Shown: positions 44,209-64,000 of the stretch, piece by piece
Layout of the letters: each line of letters starts with the position of its first letter
Numbering within the stretch: the stretch's first letter is position 1
Assembly (NCBI GenBank): GCA_905221605.1
Contig: CAJNDS010000001.1
Coordinates: 2,906,025 to 2,970,024, forward strand
DNA: 64,000 nt
Source of the DNA: Symbiodinium natans
Taxonomy: Eukaryota; Sar; Dinophyceae; Suessiales; Symbiodiniaceae
Direction: 5' to 3'
The notes under the pieces: model-generated
Told to the model about the DNA's origin: nothing
Databases searched by the model: none
The model's input: only the letters and a program-made list of their open reading frames with translations
Made by a program: the position numbers and the translations under genes

Positions 44209-44575
44209 AGCCCCAAGCTGCATTGCCCCCAGCCTCGAGGCTTGCGCGGATATGTCAGCTTTTCGGGACAGAGAGCACGAAGCTGCTGCTGAAGCTCCGA
44301 GCATCTTGGGCCTGAAGTGGGTTTAGGGTTTAGGGTTTAGGGTTTAGGGTTTAGGGTTTAGGGTTTAGGGTTTAGGGTTTAGGGTTTGGCGACTACCTGG
44401 GTCCCTAAACCCTAAACCGGTGGCTCACAGTTTAGGTCCTCTAGTCGGGTGCTTGAGGCTGGCGCTGGAAGCGCTCGGCTGTGGCTGGCTATTCTCTGGG
44501 ACTCAACTCACCTAAAGCCGTCCTAGCCTTATCGATACCCTTGGTATCCTGGACGCCCCATGGTACTGAGTAGTG

Positions 44576-62606
<18,031 letters not shown>

Positions 62607-63350
62607 ACCCTAAAATTGGGATCATATAATACCCTGCACTACGATATTTCCTAGCTAAGGTAATATGAACCATAAACTCTAAACGGGTTCATTTGGTCCC
62701 CAAAGGAACCCCTAAACCCTAAACCCTAAACCATCAACCTTTTAAGCCCCCAAAGGAACTCCCAGCACGGCTCGAAGGGTGGGAAGCTCGGAGTGCGACG
62801 GCGACGGAGGGTTCGGGGGAGTGGGTTCAGGGTGTAGAGTTTAGGGTTTCGGGTTTAGGGTTTAGGGTTTAGGATTAGGGTTTGGGGTTTGGGGTTTAGG
62901 GCTTCAGGGTTTAGGGTTTCCCTTTTAGTGGGCCCTGATTGCCGTTTATTGGAGTTAGGCTTCCGTAAAAGCCCCGTTGAACTGAAAAGGCCACCTTGTT
63001 CCCCTGCCGACAAGTGGGGTAGCTAGATTTTAAGGCCAAAGACAGTGGCACGCATCATGTGACGCGACGCAGTCAGACAAGTGCAGCTGTCTTGAGGCCC
63101 GACAAGCAGTACAAGATTCAGGACAGTACAAGGACAGCAGGTAGGACAGGGAGGCTCAGGCGGGCAACTGTACCGAAATGATGGCCAAAGTGGGCCAGGG
63201 AGGTTCAGGCGGGCAACTGTACGAAGACCCTAAACCCTAAACCCTAAACCCTAAACCCTAAACCTACTAAGCAGGCCAGGGAGGCTCAGGCGGGCAAATG
63301 AAGCTCAGGCGGGCCACTGTGCCGAAGTGTCGCCTCAGTAAGAGGCCAAA
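62607..63350. other. Interval between methyltransferase and next start, with a 30-bp minisatellite
   Basis: Telomere-like blocks at 62712-62735 and 62820-62925. 62766-62810 could be an exon (KGGKLGVRRRRR) but has no partner. From 63141 to 63320 four copies of GGGAGGCTCAGGCGGGCAACTG are interspersed, one followed by a short CCCTAAA block. Confidence 0.6.
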
Positions 63351-64000
63351 ATGTTCTGTCGCTTCGTAGGCTCCCATACGAAAGTGCTACAATACGAAAA
63401 ACTCAACAAAAGGGGTCAGATCTGGACACGGGTCTCCGTGTCGCCATGCACGCAAGGTTTCCTTGCAGAAAAGCCCCCATGCCAAGAGGCTCCCCAAGCT
63501 CGATCTTGTAGAGTGCAGGTTTGAAGGACAGGGTGGGGAGTTTCGAAGTGGTATGTTTTTGACTCCTGGTTTTTTTCCAAGGAAGTCCGAACGAACCCAG
63601 AACCTTGCTTTGGGTAGGTTGCCTAGAAGTGGCTTCTAGATTCTGCGATCTGGAGGGCGGTCATAGGGTGCAAAACCTGAGGCCAAGAGCAAGCACTTCG
63701 GGCCGCCTTACTTTTTGGGGCTGGGTGGGCGGGGGGGCGGGGGGATTTCGGATGTAGGGTTTATGGTCCGGAAGGACCTTTTACCCTGAAACCTCGAGAG
63801 ACAAGCATTGCGGACCGCCCAGGCACCCCAAAGAAAATATTCATTCGAAGACTCCCTACACCCTAAACCAGAAAAAGCCCAATACCCTAAACCCTCAACC
63901 CTGAACCCTAAACCCTAAACCCAAACACCCAACCCCCCCAGTTGCTTGAGGTGGTTTCCTAGCAGCTCCTCCGGATGCGAGGTCGGGGGCCCTTAGAAGA
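63351..64000 (+). CDS. Probable first exon of a new gene, truncated by window end
   Basis: ATG 63351 (CAAAATGTTC) opens a frame MFCRFVGSHTKVLQYEKLNK... of 57 codons. A donor GTTTGA follows CAG at 63518, just before the in-frame TGA. CTCAG and AAGAG lie 5-17 bp upstream as possible leader acceptors. Telomere-like sequence is rare from here to 63840. No family was recognised; the downstream exons are outside the window or not identified. Confidence 0.4.

Overview
This window is eukaryotic nuclear DNA, most probably from a dinoflagellate or a close alveolate relative. Four observations point that way. (1) The plant/alveolate telomere heptamer CCCTAAA/TTTAGGG occurs as dozens of short interstitial blocks in both orientations from one end to the other, not only at one edge. 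(2) Long open reading frames are almost absent, but short protein-like stretches bounded by AG|...|GT signals recur on the + strand. (3) All eleven gene models I can assemble lie on the + strand, as in dinoflagellate unidirectional gene clusters, and some start codons sit just after a CAG or TAG that could be a spliced-leader acceptor. (4) The best gene needs GC and GA splice donors as well as GT. The species assignment is inference.

The best-supported gene is a PrmC/HemK-type class I SAM-dependent methyltransferase at 44576-62606. I read it as 18 small exons (18-85 nt for most) with all 17 junctions in compatible phase and a summed coding length of 927 nt (308 codons plus stop). Its motifs come in the expected order: LDLCCGSG, DLNPRSPRF, VANPPFVPNPE, FGNGGDTGEKVL and GGRLSFV. 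About 5% of its span is coding; the rest is intron filled with telomere-like blocks, inverted-repeat elements, minisatellites and homopolymers. The second most informative gene is a FG-GAP/beta-propeller-like protein (15342-21548). Other models have no recognised family: 1903-4387, 5062-6177, 12033-13015, 22016-26608, 27546-30885, 31250-36556, 37367-39187, 39507-43969 and 63351 to the end. Their spans are approximate and some exons may be decoys.

Layout: 0-4.4 kb, 3' part of a gene with a duplicated 45-nt exon; 5-6.2 kb, a small gene; 6.8-10.83 kb, a higher-order repeat of about 1.1 kb built from a 238-bp TIR element, two spacer modules and a roughly 260-bp palindrome, with a 100-N gap; 11-14.8 kb, a gene fragment, a CT-rich tract and a 60-bp-class minisatellite; 15.3-21.5 kb, the FG-GAP gene; 22-31 kb, two genes; 31.25-39.2 kb, two genes; 39.5-44 kb, one gene; 44.6-62.6 kb, the methyltransferase; 63.35 kb, a probable new gene start.

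The main novelty is in the introns. Several compact introns of about 105-210 bp are themselves inverted-repeat elements whose terminal repeats begin with the splice donor and end at or next to the acceptor. They resemble introner elements, and I can separate at least seven sequence families that recur in the window. Telomere-like blocks coexist with them in the larger introns and are nearly absent from exons and from the short intergenic intervals. No rRNA, tRNA, CRISPR or bacterial-type operon features were seen.
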